DNA from: Leptospirales bacterium
Lineage (GTDB): Bacteria; Spirochaetota; Leptospiria; Leptospirales; Leptonemataceae
Assembly (NCBI GenBank): GCA_016788865.1
Contig: JAEUSB010000069.1
Location: 51,477-115,476, forward strand
Length of the DNA: 64,000 nt
Reading direction: 5' to 3'
The position numbers were made by a program, and so were the translations under genes. A model generated the notes under the pieces. That model did no database searches, was not told the origin of the DNA, and saw only the letters and a list, made by a program, of their open reading frames with translations. Each line of letters begins with the position of its first letter. The stretch's first letter is position 1. Below are positions 30,926 to 39,424 of the stretch, piece by piece.

Positions 30926-30999
30926 ATGTCCCCTTTGCCAGACACTGGACGCGCCCCGGGATCAGACAAGATGTTTTCACTTGACCTGGAAGCGGCCGA

Positions 31000-31278
31000 A
31001 TGCTCCTGTCAGACATGGCTGCGCGCAAAGATGAAGATGGTCTCATGGACGATATTGAACTTTTGAATATTCATCGGTACCCGGAATCGGTACCGGCGTC
31101 CATGGTGGCCCAGATCCGGAATTCCAAAGTCTATCAGAAACGCCTTGAGGAATTGCTTAAGGGTATGCCCACGGGTCGCCGCAGCAGCAGGATGGAGGTC
31201 GTTCTCGATCAGAGCAAGCCATCGGAGGAGCCACCTCCGGCCGGAATTGCATCCTTTTTTAAGAAGCTCCTTCCTTGA
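31000..31278 (+). CDS. Small protein upstream of homoserine dehydrogenase
   Basis: Unrecognised protein of about 92 aa, predicted cytoplasmic and helical, with a central I-E-L-L-N-I-H-R-Y-P-E-S-V-P-A-S-M-V-A-Q-I segment and a polar tail ending S-F-F-K-K-L-L-P. ATG 31000 has GGAAG upstream; starts at 31015 or 31045 are alternatives. Its last codons overlap the TTG start of homoserine dehydrogenase, so the two are translationally coupled. The size and helical pattern are reminiscent of small anti-sigma-like or adaptor proteins, but no zinc-binding residues are present. Function unknown. Confidence 0.55.
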   Translation: MLLSDMAARKDEDGLMDDIELLNIHRYPESVPASMVAQIRNSKVYQKRLEELLKGMPTGRRSSRMEVVLDQSKPSEEPPPAGIASFFKKLLP

Positions 31279-32540
31279 AAGAAGTTGGAATTGGAATCCT
31301 TGGCGCAGGCAACGTAGGCCGCGGCCTGATTGAAATACTAAAGCGCGACGGCGAAAGCATTGCCGAGCGCACCGGGCTTCGCCTTCGCGTGGCGGCCGTT
31401 TTTGATCGTTCGTATAAAAAGAAAGAAGTTGCTCTGCGTGGCATACCGTCAGGCGACCATGCCGAGGTGGTCCTGGATCATCCGGATGTCTCAATCGTAG
31501 TAGAGCTGCTTGGCGGCCTCATGCCTTCCGAGCAATTCATCCGGTCTGCTCTTTCAAAAGGCCGGTCTGTGGTAACGGCCAACAAAGCATTGTTGGCGTC
31601 TCCTGTTGGGCCTGAGTTATGCAAGCTCGCATTTGAAAACAATGTGAACCTGGGGTTCGAGGCGGCTGTTGCCGGAGCCATTCCCATTATCCGCTCTCTG
31701 CGATTACATCACCTGGCCGGTCAGGTCCGCTCCATTCACGGGATTCTGAATGGAACCTGCAATTTTATAATTACACGCATGGAAGATGATGGTCTGGATT
31801 ACGCCGAGGCACTGAAGCTGGCTCAGGACAAAGGGTTTGCGGAAGCGGATCCTGCCTTTGACGTTGGTGGACAGGATGCTGCCCAGAAGCTCAGAATTCT
31901 TGCGGGTCTCGCATTCGATGCGTATTTTCCCGAGTCCAGCATTCGCGTTGAAGGGATCGAATCAATCCGTCCAGTAGACTTGAAGATTGCGCGGCGGATG
32001 GGTTGGGTGATCCGACTACTGGGAGTTGCCAGGCGGACAACCGATTCCTTCCTTCTGCGCGTGCACCCGGCAATGATTCATGCGAACCACATCCTTGCTT
32101 CTGTCAAAGAAGAAAGGAATGCCATCTTCCTGGATTCGAGCAGCACAGGGCCAGCATTACTGGTTGGCCAGGGTGCGGGAAGCCATCCGACAGCCACAGC
32201 GGTCCTCAGCGATATCATTGAACTGGCTGGCGCAGAGCAGGTGGGGCCAGGGCTCTTCCAGAAGAACGTAACGAAGATTAGCCCCGAGTTCGAGTACCGA
32301 TATTATGTCCGGATTCAGACCCAGGATCAACCAGGTGTTCTTGCCGAGATTGCTCGTGTATTTGCGTCGCATAAGATTTCCATCGCTTCCTTTCATCAGG
32401 AAGAAGGACCTGAGCCGGTTCAGCTTGTTATTGTGACGCATGCAGCGCCGGAGCTGGCAATGGCCGACGCAGTGGCGCAGATCAATCGTTTGCCGGTGGT
32501 AATGCTTCCGTCTGTCATGATACGTATAGAGAATCTGTAG
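31275..32540 (+). CDS. hom: Homoserine dehydrogenase
   Basis: Reduces aspartate-semialdehyde to homoserine with NAD(P)H, the branch-point step toward threonine, methionine and isoleucine. 421 aa, the normal length for the monofunctional form. The N-terminal Rossmann loop is G-I-L-G-A-G-N-V-G; catalytic-domain markers are V-T-A-N-K-A-L-L-A, G-I-L-N-G-T-C-N-F-I and A-E-A-D-P-A-F-D-V-G-G-Q-D-A-A-Q-K-L. A C-terminal ACT domain (about 345-420: D-Q-P-G-V-L-A-E-I-A-R-V-F) suggests threonine feedback control. Start is TTG 31275 overlapping the upstream small gene. No aspartokinase is fused. The next gene, a cyclase, follows after nine bases. Confidence 0.94.
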   Translation: MKEVGIGILGAGNVGRGLIEILKRDGESIAERTGLRLRVAAVFDRSYKKKEVALRGIPSGDHAEVVLDHPDVSIVVELLGGLMPSEQFIRSALSKGRSVVTANKALLASPVGPELCKLAFENNVNLGFEAAVAGAIPIIRSLRLHHLAGQVRSIHGILNGTCNFIITRMEDDGLDYAEALKLAQDKGFAEADPAFDVGGQDAAQKLRILAGLAFDAYFPESSIRVEGIESIRPVDLKIARRMGWVIRLLGVARRTTDSFLLRVHPAMIHANHILASVKEERNAIFLDSSSTGPALLVGQGAGSHPTATAVLSDIIELAGAEQVGPGLFQKNVTKISPEFEYRYYVRIQTQDQPGVLAEIARVFASHKISIASFHQEEGPEPVQLVIVTHAAPELAMADAVAQINRLPVVMLPSVMIRIENL

Positions 32541-32549
32541 CGGAGTCTT

Positions 32550-33884
32550 ATGCTTTCATTTGTCGTCAGCCTTTCTCGGATGCGTGCGGAGATGGATCAC
32601 AAGTCCATGACGCCGGAGGTGCGAGCGATTCTGGACGTGGAAGAGGCCAATGGTGCGCGCGTTGGGAATCGTTTCCGATACGGACTCGGGATTTTGATTG
32701 GCATTTCTGTTTTTGTCAACGCAAAGACGCCCGAGCAGTTCATTGCAAATTCAACGGCTCTTGCAATCTACATGGGCGTCACGATCGTCCACACGCTGGT
32801 GCTTCGCCACAAGTCACGCAGATCCACAATTGCGTTCAACTATCTGACTCTGATTATGGACTTCATTCTGATTTGCGGTCTCATGACGTACTACAGCTTT
32901 CGGGCCAGCCCGGAAAACTTTGCGCACGCAATCAAAAATCCGATCATCACCTACTTGATGATGCCAATGGCACTGACTGTATTGCAATTTCGCGCGAAAA
33001 TCGTTTTTGCAAGTCTGTTCCTTCTTTTGCTGTTTTACGGAGCAATGTTAGCGTTTGGCCTTTACTGGGGGATGCCGCTTACCTCGGACTGGAAAGACTA
33101 TGTTCTTGGGCCAACGGTGATTTTGAGCGAGGCGATTACCAAACCGTTGCCGTTTCTTGCCATGGCTTGTATCCTGGGCTATTCGACGTATCGCGCCGTC
33201 TTCATGGTCCGCCGTATTGGAGATCTTGAAACTCGACGGGCTTCGCTGGCCAGGTTCTTTTCACCGGACGTCGTTGAGGAATTGAGTGCCGGAGAAAGTG
33301 CCCTGGGACCGGGGGTTAGGCAGAAAGTGGCCATACTGTTTTCTGACATTCGGAATTTTACGAAGATGTCAGAGGGAATGGATCCTGGTGAGCTTGCGGC
33401 TTTTCTGACCGATTTTCGGAACCGCATGACGCATGCGATTTTCGAATGCGGCGGAACGCTCGATAAATTTGTCGGTGATGCCATTATGGCAACGTTTGGA
33501 ACTCCCAGACCCTCAAGCGTTCCGGGACTCGACACGCGAAATGCCGTCAAAGCCGGAATCGCCATGATGGAAGCGCTTAAAGAATTGAATGCAGATCGAG
33601 CCGCAGCCGGGGATCCGCCAGTGGATATTGGAATTGGTATTCACACCGGCGACGTATTCTGCGGAACAATTGGATCAGAAGGTCGAATGGAATACACTGT
33701 GATCGGCGACCCGGTGAATACCGCTTCACGGATTGAATCGCTTTGCAAGTTTCTGAAAACGAATTTCCTTATCTCGCAGGCAGTCTATGACGAAGTCGCG
33801 GATATTGTTCAGACGGAAAAGATGCCCCGCGTCCGCGTCAAGGGAAAGGAACTCCCGCTTCAAGTGTATCGCGTTATTTCGTAA
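32550..33884 (+). CDS. Membrane-bound class III adenylate/guanylate cyclase
   Basis: Second-messenger cyclase of 444 aa. About six TM helices in residues 50-215 form a MASE-like membrane module, then a short helix (R-R-A-S-L-A-R-F-F-S-P-D-V-V-E-E-L) and the catalytic domain. Metal-binding aspartates are in F-S-D-I-R-N-F-T and G-D-A-I-M-A-T-F-G-T-P. The transition-state Asn and Arg are in I-G-D-P-V-N-T-A-S-R-I-E. ATG 32550 has CGGAGT at good spacing. It follows hom by nine nucleotides and precedes a small hypothetical gene by three, so it probably belongs to that operon. Whether it makes cAMP or cGMP is not settled. Confidence 0.92.
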   Translation: MLSFVVSLSRMRAEMDHKSMTPEVRAILDVEEANGARVGNRFRYGLGILIGISVFVNAKTPEQFIANSTALAIYMGVTIVHTLVLRHKSRRSTIAFNYLTLIMDFILICGLMTYYSFRASPENFAHAIKNPIITYLMMPMALTVLQFRAKIVFASLFLLLLFYGAMLAFGLYWGMPLTSDWKDYVLGPTVILSEAITKPLPFLAMACILGYSTYRAVFMVRRIGDLETRRASLARFFSPDVVEELSAGESALGPGVRQKVAILFSDIRNFTKMSEGMDPGELAAFLTDFRNRMTHAIFECGGTLDKFVGDAIMATFGTPRPSSVPGLDTRNAVKAGIAMMEALKELNADRAAAGDPPVDIGIGIHTGDVFCGTIGSEGRMEYTVIGDPVNTASRIESLCKFLKTNFLISQAVYDEVADIVQTEKMPRVRVKGKELPLQVYRVIS

Positions 33885-33887
33885 GTC

Positions 33888-34253
33888 ATGTCCCATGACA
33901 CGCTCTTTAGAATTTCCGAACACGTAACCGCCCCAGGGGTTTCTCACGGAGATCTTTTTTTGCTTACGCCGGACGCGGAGTCGCTCGTTACGTATGACAT
34001 TCAGGGGCTTGACCTGATCAGCCTGGTAGAGCGATTCCAAAAAAGAACGGACCTTGAAGCCTGTCTGGGGGAGGGGGAGATCTGGATAAAGCGAAAGGCT
34101 AATCATCGCTTGCACTACTGGACATTTTCTGGAGACATCTCCGGAGATCGCGGGACGCTGCGTGAAGTTTGTCGAGGTAGGCTGATCGAATTTCCGGGGG
34201 GCTGGCCTGAGGCAACCGCGCTCAAAATTTATGATGTTCCGCGGGAGCCCTGA
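33888..34253 (+). CDS. Hypothetical protein, 121 aa
   Basis: Unrecognised cytoplasmic protein with no signal or TM segment. The N-terminal half (F-R-I-S-E-H-V-T-A-P-G-V-S-H-G-D-L-F) looks beta-rich. The middle L-I-S-L-V-E-R-F-Q-K-R-T-D is helical, and the tail (R-L-H-Y-W-T-F-S-G-D-I-S-G-D-R-G-T-L) is mixed. Position, three bases after the cyclase stop and 14 before the aminotransferase start, argues that it is a real gene of the same operon. No function can be proposed. Confidence 0.6.
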   Translation: MSHDTLFRISEHVTAPGVSHGDLFLLTPDAESLVTYDIQGLDLISLVERFQKRTDLEACLGEGEIWIKRKANHRLHYWTFSGDISGDRGTLREVCRGRLIEFPGGWPEATALKIYDVPREP

Positions 34254-34267
34254 GACGCAAATAGGTC

Positions 34268-35386
34268 ATGGCAGTTCCATTCATTGATCTAAAACGATGG
34301 GAGCCGGGTCTCCAGGCGGCCTGGCAGAAGAAGGCAGCAGAATTATCAGAAGCCGCCCAGTTCATTGGGGGGCCAGAAGTCTCCGGCCTTGAAGCAGACC
34401 TCTGTCGCGAAACGGGTGCCAGGCACTGCGTTGGATGCGCCAATGGGACGGATGCCTTGCAGCTTGCTCTTCGCGCCGCCGGAGTTGGTCGCGGCGATAC
34501 AGTTTTGATTCCTGATGCTACATTCTGGGCCACTTTTGAATGCGTTGTGAACGTTGGTGCAGACCCGGTCACTGTGGATATCGATATGAAAGACCTGCAA
34601 ATGGATTTTGATCTATTTGTTCAGGCCGTAAAAACGCACAAACCCAAAGCAGCAATCCTTGTTCATCTGTACGGCTGGGCTTCCGCGCGCCTCCTTGAGT
34701 TCAGAGAGTTCTGTGCGCAAAATCAAGTTATCCTGATTGAGGACGGAGCGCAGGCATTCGGCGTAACGTACAAGGGCGAATCTATCTACAAGAATGCCCT
34801 TCTTTCAACCGTAAGTTTTTATCCAGCCAAAGTCCTGGGAGCTGCCGGGGATGCAGGTGCAGTCTTCACATCAAATGATGCCTATGCAGAGCGCCTGCGA
34901 TCTCTTGGAAATCATGGAAGGGAAACGCACTATTCATACGGAGACGTGGGTTGGAATTCGCGCATATCATCGTTTCAGGCTGCATTTCTGAGGCTTGGTC
35001 TGCCCCATGTTGCAGCACGCATTGCAAGTCGCGTCGAAACCGTGAAGGCGTATCGCTCGCACCTTTCACAATTGCATTGTATGAAACCGCCAGAGGGTTT
35101 TGAGGAGAATGGATATCTTTTCTGTATTCTGATGGACCCGGCTCAGCGTCCAGACATGGAAACCAGCCTGAAGGAAAAGGGGATTGGCTTTGGGAATGTT
35201 TATCCTGGCAGTATGTCCAGCCAGAAGGGCGCCAAACCCTATCTGAAAGCCGCAGTGGGCGGGGACAATGCTCGAAAACTATCCGCCAGCGTGCTGAATC
35301 CACCCTTGTTTCCCTATATGACGCCGTCAGAAATCGACGAAGTTGTGCAGGCATTGCGTCCCAAGGCTGCTCCGTTCGTCGCATAA
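34268..35386 (+). CDS. DegT/DnrJ/EryC1/StrS-type PLP aminotransferase
   Basis: Pyridoxal-phosphate sugar aminotransferase, 372 aa, typical family length. The N-terminus V-P-F-I-D-L-K-R opens as in WecE/PglE-like enzymes. C-A-N-G-T-D-A-L-Q-L-A-L binds the cofactor phosphate. P-D-A-T-F-W-A-T, D-G-A-Q-A-F-G-V (Asp to the pyridine nitrogen) and S-F-Y-P-A-K-V-L-G-A follow; the last Lys would form the Schiff base. G-N-H-G-R-E-T-H-Y-S-Y-G-D-V-G-W-N-S-R follows as in the family. It likely aminates a keto sugar on a nucleotide for surface glycans, but no glycan cluster is adjacent. Last gene of the hom operon. Confidence 0.9.
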   Translation: MAVPFIDLKRWEPGLQAAWQKKAAELSEAAQFIGGPEVSGLEADLCRETGARHCVGCANGTDALQLALRAAGVGRGDTVLIPDATFWATFECVVNVGADPVTVDIDMKDLQMDFDLFVQAVKTHKPKAAILVHLYGWASARLLEFREFCAQNQVILIEDGAQAFGVTYKGESIYKNALLSTVSFYPAKVLGAAGDAGAVFTSNDAYAERLRSLGNHGRETHYSYGDVGWNSRISSFQAAFLRLGLPHVAARIASRVETVKAYRSHLSQLHCMKPPEGFEENGYLFCILMDPAQRPDMETSLKEKGIGFGNVYPGSMSSQKGAKPYLKAAVGGDNARKLSASVLNPPLFPYMTPSEIDEVVQALRPKAAPFVA

Positions 35387-35456
35387 CGGTAAAACGCGAA
35401 AGTCTGCATTCCGGTCAGCTTTGCCTGAATGCTATCCTCGCAGGACAGGGTTCAGA

Positions 35457-36269
35457 TCAGTACTTACTTAGAATTTCCTTCCGTTTACTCTCATACTCTT
35501 CTTTGGTAATTAGCCCCTGATCAAAAGCTTGCTTGAGTTCCGAAAGTTTCCGGGTTAGATCAACTGGAACTGCCTTTTCTTCCTGCCTGGTCGACGGAAC
35601 GGCTAATTCAGCAACCGGTGGCAGTGCGGCCAGCTTTTCCTCTGGAATAATGGCCCAGGTTGGGTGGATCTTCTCTTCCGATATCTTGCCGGCCGTGTAA
35701 AAAGATGAGGGTAGCAAATCGTATTCACTGTTGGAACGTTTGAGCGAGATTGCGCCGATCTCTTTCCATGCATCCCGATCATGGTCGCTTCCGTCGAGCA
35801 CGTCTTCGCGAATTGTTCCAAATACAACGTTGAGCCCGGCTGCGTCGTTCCAGATGAGCATGCTGTTGCGCTCCGGTCGGTTAAAGACTACATCCTTCTT
35901 GTCATACTTTGAAACAACAACCAGACGATCCTGTGGCTTAAGTCGTTTCATTGCATCAAGGATCTGTTTTGCCACAGGCTTTACCTCCGCATGGCGGAAG
36001 ACGTTTATAGCCTGGTTCCCGTCCTTAAATGCGAACAATGCCAGGATGCGTTCGATTTGTTCTTGCGTGAGTTGCGGAAATGGGCGGAATTCCGGAAGAG
36101 TTTTCTGTATTGACGCATCCGGATAGGTGCTGGCTTCAATGCGCGATACAACAATGTCTTGACCCGAAAGAATGGTTTCGCGCCGAGCGAAAGCGCTTGC
36201 ACAACCAATCGAAGCTAGAAGTAGTATTGAAACAATTAGTTTGAGTTGTTTACCAATTGCTGCGAGCAT
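35457..36269 (-). CDS. Lipoprotein with C-terminal SHOCT domain
   Basis: Exported protein of 270 aa. A signal segment with lipobox A-S-I-G-C (Cys23) is followed by a globular region with P-F-P-Q-L-T-Q-E-Q-I-E-R-I-L-A and S-K-Y-D-K-K-D-V-V-F. At the C-terminus, L-S-E-L-K-Q-A-F-D-Q-G-L-I-T-K-E-E-Y-E-S-K-R-K-E-I-L is a typical SHOCT (short C-terminal) domain, found on many unrelated proteins and thought to mediate oligomerisation. Function unknown. It is divergent from the PstS-like gene; the interval carries Pho-box-like repeats on the plus strand only. Confidence 0.78.
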   Translation of the reverse strand: MLAAIGKQLKLIVSILLLASIGCASAFARRETILSGQDIVVSRIEASTYPDASIQKTLPEFRPFPQLTQEQIERILALFAFKDGNQAINVFRHAEVKPVAKQILDAMKRLKPQDRLVVVSKYDKKDVVFNRPERNSMLIWNDAAGLNVVFGTIREDVLDGSDHDRDAWKEIGAISLKRSNSEYDLLPSSFYTAGKISEEKIHPTWAIIPEEKLAALPPVAELAVPSTRQEEKAVPVDLTRKLSELKQAFDQGLITKEEYESKRKEILSKY

Positions 36270-36437
36270 ATGTCGTTATTGCCCGGCTGAATTCTGTGTC
36301 TATTGATTCGTAACCAAATTGCCGAGTGGTATTTCCGGTAGCCGAGCGCGCTGGTCGACCCCGGCATCGGGTTGACGATGTCCCCAGGGCAACGATCTGG
36401 TGGGCTCCTGAACTTCCGGATCGCTTCGCGGGATGAA

Positions 36438-36456
36438 AAAGTAACCTGTTTGTAAA
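36438..36456 (+). promoter_or_regulatory. Weak Pho-box-like direct repeat upstream of pstS-like gene
   Basis: AAAGTAA (36438-36444) and TTTGTAA (36449-36455) share GTAA at an 11-nt period, with a further GTAA at 36461. The similarity to the CTGTCAT/TGTAAC repeat is partial. It is credible only because two better copies precede the other phosphate-locus operons in the window. Confidence 0.35.
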
Positions 36457-36509
36457 GAAAGTAAATGCATTTTTCCTTTACGCTCCCTGGGTGCAGGGTC
36501 TGTGGACTA

Positions 36510-37412
36510 ATGCGCGCACTAAGTATTTTTCTTACACTCTTTATCACCGCGGCTTGCATGCCCAGGAAAGCTCCAATTGTTGTCAGCGGATCCAACACAA
36601 TGTTCAATATGGCCGAACGTGTGGCCTCGGCGTTTATGAGAGAAAACTCAGCCGTTACAGTTACCATTCAAGGTGGTGGATCACTTGAGGGATTGAAAGA
36701 TTTCGAGCGCGGTGAAGCTGACATCGCGTTGATGTCTCGGGAACTTGAACCGGAGGAAGTGGAACGGCTAAAGCGAGGGGGAGCAATCGAACAGATTACA
36801 CTCGCGTACGACGGCCTGGCAGTTGTGGTTCATAAGGACAATCCGCTGAAATCCATTCGATTGCTCCAGCTTTCGCAGATATTTTCAGGGGAGATCCGCG
36901 ACTGGAAAGACGTTGGTGGTGCGCCTGGCCCCATTATCGTGCTCGTGAGAAATGATAAATCAGGTACTTACGAATACTTTCGGAAGCATGTTGTGCGCCG
37001 CTTCGATCTTGGTGGGAATGAGGCTCGGAAAGCTTCGGAAAATGATTTCACCAGAACTGCCATTGTTCTCCGGGACAACGACGAAATGGCAGAAGCAATT
37101 GAGAAAGGCAAAGGAGCAATTGGCTTCATGGGTATGGGACAGGTGACAGTGGAACACAAAGATCAAGTGCGACCTCTCGCTTACGCTGTCCAGCCCGGAG
37201 ATCCATTGATTACACCTTCGCTAGAGAACGTCTACAATGGGACGTATCCATTGAGTCGCCCGCTGTTCATGATCTATAGAACAGGCGCACCGGCACGAGT
37301 GCTGGACTTCATCACGTTCGCAACAAGCGAAGCCGGACAAAAGTTGGTTATGGGAAGCGGCTATTTGCGGAACAGTCTTCCCGAAGTTCGGGTTTCGGGT
37401 AAGAAGCTGTAG
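36510..37412 (+). CDS. PstS-like phosphate-binding lipoprotein
   Basis: Extracytoplasmic substrate-binding protein of the PstS/PBP-like family, 300 aa. ATG 36510 gives M-R-A-L-S-I-F-L-T-L-F-I-T-A-A-C, a lipobox with Cys16; the frame reaches back to 36465 without signal features. Phosphate-binding elements are V-S-G-S-N-T-M (Ser/Thr loop), Q-G-G-G-S-L-E-G and R-N-D-K-S-G-T-Y-E-Y-F. The last contains the Arg and Ser/Gly/Thr loop that contact phosphate in PstS proteins. No PstCAB genes are in the window, so it may act with distant Pst components or with the TonB system next to it. The Pho-box-like repeat lies about 55-70 nt upstream of the ATG. Confidence 0.85.
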   Translation: MRALSIFLTLFITAACMPRKAPIVVSGSNTMFNMAERVASAFMRENSAVTVTIQGGGSLEGLKDFERGEADIALMSRELEPEEVERLKRGGAIEQITLAYDGLAVVVHKDNPLKSIRLLQLSQIFSGEIRDWKDVGGAPGPIIVLVRNDKSGTYEYFRKHVVRRFDLGGNEARKASENDFTRTAIVLRDNDEMAEAIEKGKGAIGFMGMGQVTVEHKDQVRPLAYAVQPGDPLITPSLENVYNGTYPLSRPLFMIYRTGAPARVLDFITFATSEAGQKLVMGSGYLRNSLPEVRVSGKKL

Positions 37413-37438
37413 ACACCGGTGCAACTTGGACTCTGGGG

Positions 37439-37467
37439 AAAAAATACACCCATGGTGGCATGGGTGT
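37439..37467 (-). terminator. Rho-independent terminator of the receptor-exbB-exbD-tonB operon
   Basis: On the minus strand, ACACCCATG and CATGGGTGT (plus coordinates 37459-37467 and 37446-37454) form a perfect nine-pair stem with a four-base loop, followed by T-A-T-T-T-T-T-T (37445-37439). It lies 33 nt past the tonB stop. The same hairpin could also slow transcription from pstS on the plus strand, which lacks a T-run there. Confidence 0.85.
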
Positions 37468-37499
37468 GAATAGGAATGAATTTACTAAAATGTGAGGAC

Positions 37500-38168
37500 T
37501 CAGTTCAAGACGAAGCGAACGGGCTGATAGAATTTCACAGTAATCGGCTGGCCGTCCTTGATGCTTGGCTTAAACCGCTTTCTCCTGAACGCGAATGACG
37601 CCGCTTCATCCAGTCCGTGTCCCAGTGGTTTTCCAACTGGTTTTGCCCGCAGAACCGTTCCCTCATCAGAAACTACCAGTTCCAACGTAACAGTTCCCTG
37701 CACACCGGCCGCCCGCGCGGCTGCAGAGTACTCCGGCAGAATGTCTGGAGTCAAGTCGACAGGCATTGTGGCTCCACCGAGATAGGGGTTGGAGGCGCTT
37801 GCTGCGCGCGGATCTTCAAGGTTATTGTCTGTGGGTGGCTTCTTATCCTTCACAAACTCGTTTCCAAACACTTCATCAATTTCAACGACAGTTTGCGCGG
37901 CCTTCTTTGGCGGAACAATCAAGTCGCCCAGATCCACGGCAATGTTCATATCATCCAATTCCTTTTCACTGGAAACCAGATGCAGGCCGAGTCCGATTGC
38001 AAACAGGATGATCTCTCCGGTGCAGATTGCTCCAAATAGCCAGGAGAACTTTTGTCGACGATACCAGGGCAGAGCGTCTGACATCGCAAACGTGTTGCTA
38101 ATTCCTGTGACACGGCCGGCGATAGAATATCCGTCGGCAGTTGTTGCGTTGAATTCTCCAGTAAGCAT
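37500..38168 (-). CDS. tonB: TonB energy transducer
   Basis: Couples the inner-membrane proton gradient to outer-membrane receptors, 222 aa. ATG 38168 follows exbD by four bases and has AAGG upstream; the frame extends to 38204 but only into exbD. One TM helix near the N-terminus (F-S-W-L-F-G-A-I-C-T-G-E-I-I-L-F) is followed by a periplasmic linker with charged and Pro-rich stretches, shorter than in E. coli. The C-terminal domain has P-D-I-L-P-E-Y-S-A-A-A-R-A-A-G-V-Q-G-T-V-T-L-E-L and V-G-K-P-L-G-H-G-L-D-E-A-A, then F-R-R-K-R-F-K-P. Last gene of the Pho-box operon. Confidence 0.9.
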   Translation of the reverse strand: MLTGEFNATTADGYSIAGRVTGISNTFAMSDALPWYRRQKFSWLFGAICTGEIILFAIGLGLHLVSSEKELDDMNIAVDLGDLIVPPKKAAQTVVEIDEVFGNEFVKDKKPPTDNNLEDPRAASASNPYLGGATMPVDLTPDILPEYSAAARAAGVQGTVTLELVVSDEGTVLRAKPVGKPLGHGLDEAASFAFRRKRFKPSIKDGQPITVKFYQPVRFVLN

Positions 38169-38172
38169 GCTT

Positions 38173-38589
38173 CTACCTTTTGGCAGCATCGACTGCCAGG
38201 CCAACCTTAGAAATTCCCGCTTCTTTCACTTCATCGAGCAGTTTGAGAACGTCCTGATACTCGGTCTTTCCTTCCGCGCGCAGGATCACAGCCAGTTCTG
38301 GCTGTGCAGCTTTCGCCTGCTTCAGTCTTTGCCCCAGACTGCCTCGGTCCTCAAGCAACTTGTCGTTCAGGAAGATCCGGCCGCCATCCTTGATTGTCAG
38401 AGCGATCTTCTGGGGCTCACGCTTCATAGTAGCCGCGTTCACCTTTGGCAGTTGAATGGGGATTGTGCGATATTTTGTAAACTCCGCCGTCACCATCAGA
38501 ATAATGATGAGTACCAGCATGATGTCTACAAGGGGTGTTACATTAATACCCGAGATTTCGTCGTCGCTTCCCTGAGTTTGTCCAGCCAT
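38173..38589 (-). CDS. exbD: ExbD/TolR biopolymer transport protein
   Basis: Stator subunit of the TonB motor, 138 aa. The N-terminus has D-E-I-S-G-I-N-V-T-P-L-V-D-I-M-L-V-L-I-I-I-L, with the single TM helix and the essential membrane Asp (L-V-D). A periplasmic domain with S/T-P-rich, I-Q-L-P-K and L-A-V-I-L-R-A-E-G-K segments follows. AGAGGAAG lies before the ATG. Twelve bases separate it from exbB upstream and four from tonB downstream. Confidence 0.93.
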   Translation of the reverse strand: MAGQTQGSDDEISGINVTPLVDIMLVLIIILMVTAEFTKYRTIPIQLPKVNAATMKREPQKIALTIKDGGRIFLNDKLLEDRGSLGQRLKQAKAAQPELAVILRAEGKTEYQDVLKLLDEVKEAGISKVGLAVDAAKR

Positions 38590-38601
38590 GGTAATCTTCC
38601 T

Positions 38602-39405
38602 CTAAGCCTTGTCGCCGGACATCGACAGACGAATCGCGCGAATGATACTTACGATTTCTTCCGATGATGACAGTTTGTCCTTAACGATCTTGCCCAGTGC
38701 GTTAAACGCAATGACGCAAGGGATCGCAACACCCAGGCCGAGCGCCGTAGCCACCAGGGCTTCGGAGATTCCCTTCATGACGACAGCGGGGCCTGCATCG
38801 CCCATGAGTGCAAGGTCTCGGAAGGCCTTCATGATCCCAAGTACGGTTCCGAGCAGTCCAATAAACGGAGTGTTGTTGCCGAGTGTTGAGAGGACGACGA
38901 GCCGACGTTCGAGATTTCTTTTCTCAGCGATTTGTGCAGCTGACGCAAACTCCTGTATTGTTGAATCTCCGGATTTCCAACCGCGCAACGCGATCGCTGA
39001 TACGCGACCTTCCATGCCGTATTTTGAATCAGAAACCTCGGTAATCAAATCATCCACTGATTGTGGATTAGAACCAAGGCGAGATGTCAACAAGTCAACG
39101 AGACCCTTGTTATCCCCACGATTCTTATAGAGGACCCAGGCACGTTCGATTCCAACAGCCAGGGCAAGATTGAAGAGAAGGATGAGGACCCAGATTGTTG
39201 GGTCATCACCAATGTGAAATTTTCCCGCTTCTGCGAGCTGATTTGCTCCCGCGTTGTCGGCAGCTGGCTCTGCAGGTTTGGTTTCACCGGTAGTTGCAGG
39301 TGCTTCTTGTTTGGTCGCATTTGGGTCCGCGGGTGGCGTCTGGGCATTTAGCCCAAACGCAAATATAAACGCGGCGAACGCCACATAGAGATTGAAATGT
39401 TTCAT
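38602..39405 (-). CDS. exbB: ExbB/MotA/TolQ proton channel protein
   Basis: Proton-conducting subunit of the TonB complex, 267 aa. An N-terminal signal-like segment and a Pro/Ala/Glu-rich periplasmic stretch (about 20-60) precede three TM helices. The cytoplasmic loop carries I-A-E-K-R-N-L-E-R-R-L-V-V-L. The second and third helices contain G-N-N-T-P-F-I-G-L-L-G-T-V-L-G-I-M-K-A-F and G-I-S-E-A-L-V-A-T-A-L-G-L-G-V-A-I-P, the ExbB/TolQ signatures. A Shine-Dalgarno AGGAAAG precedes the ATG, which is 19 nt after the receptor stop, so it is in the receptor operon. Confidence 0.93.
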   Translation of the reverse strand: MKHFNLYVAFAAFIFAFGLNAQTPPADPNATKQEAPATTGETKPAEPAADNAGANQLAEAGKFHIGDDPTIWVLILLFNLALAVGIERAWVLYKNRGDNKGLVDLLTSRLGSNPQSVDDLITEVSDSKYGMEGRVSAIALRGWKSGDSTIQEFASAAQIAEKRNLERRLVVLSTLGNNTPFIGLLGTVLGIMKAFRDLALMGDAGPAVVMKGISEALVATALGLGVAIPCVIAFNALGKIVKDKLSSSEEIVSIIRAIRLSMSGDKA

Positions 39406-39424
39406 TTGTCTTTCCTGTAGTTCT

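Noticed and set aside
35400..35440. GCATTC/GAATGC hairpin between the DegT and SHOCT genes
   Set aside because: Six-pair stem with a 15-nt loop and no T-run; too weak to call as a terminator.
37789..38667. 292-aa plus-strand ORF over the tonB/exbD genes
   Set aside because: Antisense shadow of tonB and exbD, which have unmistakable motifs.
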